Part shown: piece after piece, positions 59,877-64,000 of the stretch
Layout: the number at the start of each line of letters is the position of its first letter
How positions within the stretch are numbered: position 1 is the first letter of the stretch
Assembly (NCBI RefSeq): GCF_963583255.1
Contig: NC_084819.1
Location: 10,352,471-10,416,470 of the forward strand
DNA: 64,000 bases
From: Pyrus communis
Lineage: Eukaryota > Streptophyta > Magnoliopsida > Rosales > Rosaceae
Direction of reading: 5' to 3'
Program-made: the position numbers and the translations under genes
Notes under the pieces: model-generated
The model's input: only the letters and a program-made list of their open reading frames with translations
Database searches by the model: none
What the model was told of the DNA's origin: nothing

Positions 59877-61272
59877 TCCCAAAATCACTTGCAGGTTTTT
59901 TAGCCTTTAATTTAGTTTCGACGTGGACCAACCTTCAAGTAGGCTTTCTATGCACGGCTACAATCACATTTTCCCTCCTCTTTCACCTTTTCCCCTAACT
60001 CCCCTTAAATTTGTTTCCTTTTGATACCGGCATTGCACGAATGTTGGTCCATACCCAAAGGACTGTGGGGGTCACAACACCATAAAAAAAACACAACCAG
60101 TGGGACCAAACCAACGTCGCCGATCTATCTATCCTCCTCCTCATCCAAGCCAAAAACGACGTCACGTTGACGATAAAGATTCTGACACGTGTTAGATTCT
60201 TCTGGCAGACCCATGAAAAAATAGAAAAAAATACAGTCAATGTCTGAAGCATTGCCTGCTCTTGTTGATGTTGTCTTGTAGCTGTCAAGTTAGCGTACAC
60301 CAGTTGCAAATCTCACTCCTTCTCCCTCCTCACTCTTTATGGCCTCCGGTAAATCCCATTCTGGGATGCCAGTCATTAGCCAGTCATGACATGCCACGTC
60401 AGTATTTGGGTTAAGAATTGTTGTATAGAGTGACTATGTCTGCACGCTTTTTTTGTCTCTTATCTATTTATATTAATTTTTATCATTTAATTTTCTTTAA
60501 TTTATTCAATTTAACGGAAAAAGAATTCAGAATTATGTTAAAGGTAAAACAATTGTATAAATAGCATTACCCGTCAAGATATATGTGGAAATAATCTCAA
60601 TGAAATGTCTCCACGATTGATGGGACGGGATGAACTGATTTCAAATGGTGCAAGTGCTTTGTCCTTTAGTCAATTTAATGTCCGTGTTTTCAATATAGCC
60701 AATCTATTATTATATTTTAACATTGTTAGCTAATGTTTGTTAAAGAAAAAAACACCCTTAACTAATGTGATCCATTTTAAATCATTACAAAATTTAGTTA
60801 TTAAGAAATACTACCAATTTGGTATGCATGTGCTTAGGAAAAAGTTTGAAATCTTGATGAATAAATTGTGGTTGTACACTTATATATATATATATATATA
60901 TATATATGGGAACGATAGTTGATTCAATTTTGTAATTGTAATTGTAGTTACACACTTAAAGGAAATGACACTTCGGACTATTTCCTCTGATATATTCAAG
61001 AAGTTGATGTCAATTTTTAAATTTATCCATATTTTTTTGTACTAGGCTGACAAGTCAACAACAATATTCTGGTGTCCAGAAACTTTGCGTTAAAACCCTC
61101 TTAAAGAAGAAAAAGGAAAATGCTATCTATGTTCAATATGTTGCAGTATTTCCTTTTTATAGGCAAATCATTGTTTGATAAGTGTGTATTTTTCTTATAT
61201 AAATGTGTCATCTTATAATTTATGGATAAGAAAGAATGACTTGATTTAAGAGTCAATCAGTGTTATTAAGAT

Positions 61273-61304
<32 letters not shown>

Positions 61305-62388
61305 GCAACCCATTTTCATTTTTGCAATGATTTTGTTATGTTGGTGTGTTAGATAGACATGGGTTAATTTGAACAGTTATGTTCTCTTAGACCTCATGGT
61401 TTAAGAAAAGTATAGCTATCCATCGTTCGATCTTAATTCAACAGTTGATGGTCATTAAATTTTTGTCGTTGCAACCATTACATTAAAATCAAACGATAAA
61501 GTACTACAATTTTCTTGAATCTTAGAGTTTAAGAAATCGAGACTCTAGAGTTAAATGCGTTATGTCGGTCATAAATCGCAACTGAGGGACAAAAAAAACC
61601 CACCTAAAATGGACTTGTGACATATAATATATGGTGTTATAGGGTTACAACTTTATTGATGCAAAACATTAAAAATGTGGGGAAGTGGAGAGGATGGAAT
61701 GAGCTGTGAAGCTCTGGTTTTGTAAATTTGGTACCCCCAACCACTTTCTTCTTGCAATTATGTAATTGGCCTTGGGTTGGTAGGTCCCCAATAGAGGTCA
61801 TGTTTTTGGTTAGGAGGTCTCTGTCTTATGGTGTTTGAAACATTGGTCCATCACAACTAGTGATCGTGGCCCTAGTTTACAACATAATAACTACCAAAAC
61901 GAAAGTTAAGAAAAAAGAAATACAAATATTATGTAATGGGGTTGTACGTCTTGTCATAATCGGGTCGTCTTGGAGGTGATAAATCGAAGGGACTTCTCCC
62001 ACTCGATAGTGATCACTCAAAGGTAACAAGACTAGTTCTTCCTACCAAGTGATTGATGGCTCATAGTTTCACATAAACCATATGATGTCATAGTTTCATA
62101 CAAATGATATGATTTTTCCAATAGACCATTAACTCACCCACAACAAAAGGCGGAGCTACAACTTCGCCCCCTAGGCAGTAGTTTAACCGAATGTTGGGAA
62201 ATTTTTGTTCTTTAAAGCGCGCGTGCGCACACGCCTATACATACTTCTTGGTTTTTTAACATTTTGATATAAATAAATAAAAAATTATTTCCCTCACACC
62301 TTTGTTCTTTCTATGCACATTTTTGTTTGTGACTTGATTTTGGATTGAACAATTAAATAAAAAAATCAAGGGATATAAGTAAACATGG
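59877..62388. other. Intergenic DNA with a promoter-like stretch
   Basis: From 59880 to 60400 the sequence turns richer in GC, with CACGTG (60186-60191), ACGTCACGTTGACG-like TGACG motifs (about 60160) and pyrimidine tracts. An ATG (60339) then opens a 16-codon frame ending at 60389. This may be the 5' remnant of a gene, but no downstream exon is recognisable. A (TA)n tract lies at about 60880-60907 and a poly-A run at about 61280-61303. No other gene is seen. Confidence 0.4.
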
Positions 62389-62396
62389 TCAAATAT

Positions 62397-63143
62397 CAAG
62401 GACAGATCCACATAGGGACCTGGGGGGTCCCAGGACCCGTCGGCAATCTTAAATCGCTGCTAGAAATTTTCCAGGGACCCCTCGTACTCGAGCATGAGGT
62501 TTGTGCAGGTTGGAGGTTGCAGTGGTTGTCTTCTTCTCAGAGAAGATGACCGCGCACGGAGAAGAAAGAAAATATGGACCCTTCCAGCCTCTCTCCTCCT
62601 TGCTTCTGCCATGGTCTCATCCATCGGTGCCACCCACTTCTCCTCCAACCTTTCTTTGTTGTCTGGCAGGGCAGTACATAAGCCCAAATTTCCCCAAATT
62701 ATTTCAACCACCCTAGTAATTTTTCTTATGGGTGAAATTTCCTACACAAGGTTAGTAAGATGGATATGATCTTTCATGGGTTGGTGAAATTTGGGGGTGG
62801 AGCTGCCATGGGGAAGGAGAATGGGAAGGGAGGCGGTTGGTGGAGGTATGGCAGCTGTGTTCTTAGTGAGAGAGAAGGTAGATGTTTGGAAACTAGTAAA
62901 AGAGAAAATTGGTGTGTTTGGTTAGAAAGATAGTGGGAGTTTGGGGAGAGTTTTATTTGACCGGTGTTTTAAATTTAGTAGTCCATATTAAATAATCAAT
63001 AACTTAGGTACTCCGTAGTAACTTATGAAACCTCGTAATGGACGCTTGAATTATGATTTTATAATTTGTAATATTGTTTTGCATATGATTTTTTACCTTT
63101 ATTATTGGGACCTCCCGAGTTTAAAATCCTAGATCCGCCACTG
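62397..63143. mobile_element. hAT-like non-autonomous element (747 bp)
   Basis: The right end in reverse reads CAGTGGCGGATC, a typical hAT terminus; the left end CAAGGACAGATC matches it at 8 of 12 positions. Inner pairing includes GGGACCTGGGGGGTCCC at the left and GGGACCTCCC at the right. An 8-bp duplication TCAAATAT flanks it (62389-62396 and 63144-63151), which is the hAT size. There is no transposase. Open frames inside (62460-62769) show no domain. Confidence 0.8.
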
Positions 63144-63151
63144 TCAAATAT

Positions 63152-64000
63152 CATAGTGTAGGAAGTTTGCTTTTTACCAATGCATTATGGGTTCGATCTC
63201 CCTCATCCCCTAAATTATGTAATGGTTTTGTACATTCTACCCTCCTCGTAATAATAATAAATTTAAAAAAAAATATGGGTGTACAGAAAGAAAAAAGGGT
63301 GCAAGGTAATCATTTCCCTTTATATAATATAATGTTAGGTTTTTAATATTTTTCTTAGTTCAACTAGTCTTAGATATGTACACTCTTCTATTTTTAGTAT
63401 TACTCAAAGTTAGTAAGAAACGAGATGGGTATTATACATGAAAAATACATACATATATTATTTGACAATTTTACTAATAATACTATGAAAGATTTGGCCA
63501 TAATTCAAAATTTTAATATTTATATATATTTTAATAATTGGTTAAAAATACAAGTAAAATACATAAATTTTATATGTGTTAATGAAAATTGTGCGAAATC
63601 ACATGTAGTAAACGTGAAATTACATGTATAATCATCTATTTTTAGTATTACAAATTTCTTTTCATAACAGTATAAATTTATAAAATTTGGCTAAATGATC
63701 AAGAAGTTTAATTACTAGCAATGGTTTTTGGTGTTTAAAATTAACGAGAGGTCCTAAGTTTGAAATGCTATGTGCATGTTTATTTTTTTCAATTTTTACA
63801 AATTTTTGTTTGGTTTTTAATTTATTTACTAGCTAGTAGCTATGTGGGTTGCTATTTTTAAATATCTGTTCCAATTCAAGTCTAATCTTCAACAAAAAAT
63901 AATGTGTAGACTAAATTTTTAGACCAAATTTGCAAATGATATTACGTATCATCAAAATGTTTAATTTAGTGTTCATTCATTACTTATACATAACCTTAAA
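63152..64000. other. AT-rich DNA to window end, no gene seen
   Basis: Very AT-rich. The 68-codon frame at 63425-63631 is compositional. A GGGTTCGATCTCCCTCATCC word near 63190 resembles a tRNA-type B box and may mark a SINE remnant, but no A box is clear. Confidence 0.4.

Overview
This is a plant nuclear window. The evidence is intron-split genes of plant-only families (a seven-exon LOG gene and a four-exon BTB-NPH3 gene), plant-type Copia elements, plant L1-like LINEs ending in an RNase H domain, and many MITEs. Several repeats resemble ones I remember from apple and pear, so I lean towards Rosaceae, but that is memory and inference only. No prokaryotic, organellar, CRISPR or viral-operon signal is present.

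Layout. 1-1895: a possible LTR edge, then a decayed LINE. 1896-4073: gene-free DNA ending in a fragment rich in CCGACGG-like motifs. 4074-11371: a complete but dead Copia element (Copia-1, + strand) with a 5-bp target-site duplication (TSD) of ATTTG. 12124-13087: a largely palindromic Mutator-type MITE with a perfect 9-bp TSD. 13097-16130: a C-rich tract and a twice-repeated CCGACGG-motif region, then a 118-bp tandem duplication. 16130-27745: AT-rich intergenic DNA with an old LTR fragment and three MITEs. 27773-33785: one 5'-truncated LINE, split by a 2.2-kb solo LTR, followed by a second LINE 3' fragment.

34947-43681 is the only genic island. The LOG gene (+, 35156-38616, 219 aa) is intact; LOG enzymes release active cytokinin bases from nucleotide precursors. 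A BTB/NPH3 protein gene (-, 40830-43681, 624 aa) faces it tail to tail; such proteins are typically CUL3 substrate adaptors or phototropin-signalling partners. I found nothing linking the two functionally; they are simply convergent neighbours.

43682-64000 returns to repeats: a 1.15-kb solo LTR (46229-47377), a complete but RT-deleted Copia element (Copia-2, - strand, 47508-53874), a LINE 3' stub, a 4.3-kb LINE with about 20-bp TSDs (55562-59856), and a hAT-like non-autonomous element (62397-63143). I did not find a convincing new biological system. The most instructive structures are the nested insertions, whose TSDs can be read directly, and a repetitive CCGACGG-motif family that I cannot classify firmly.
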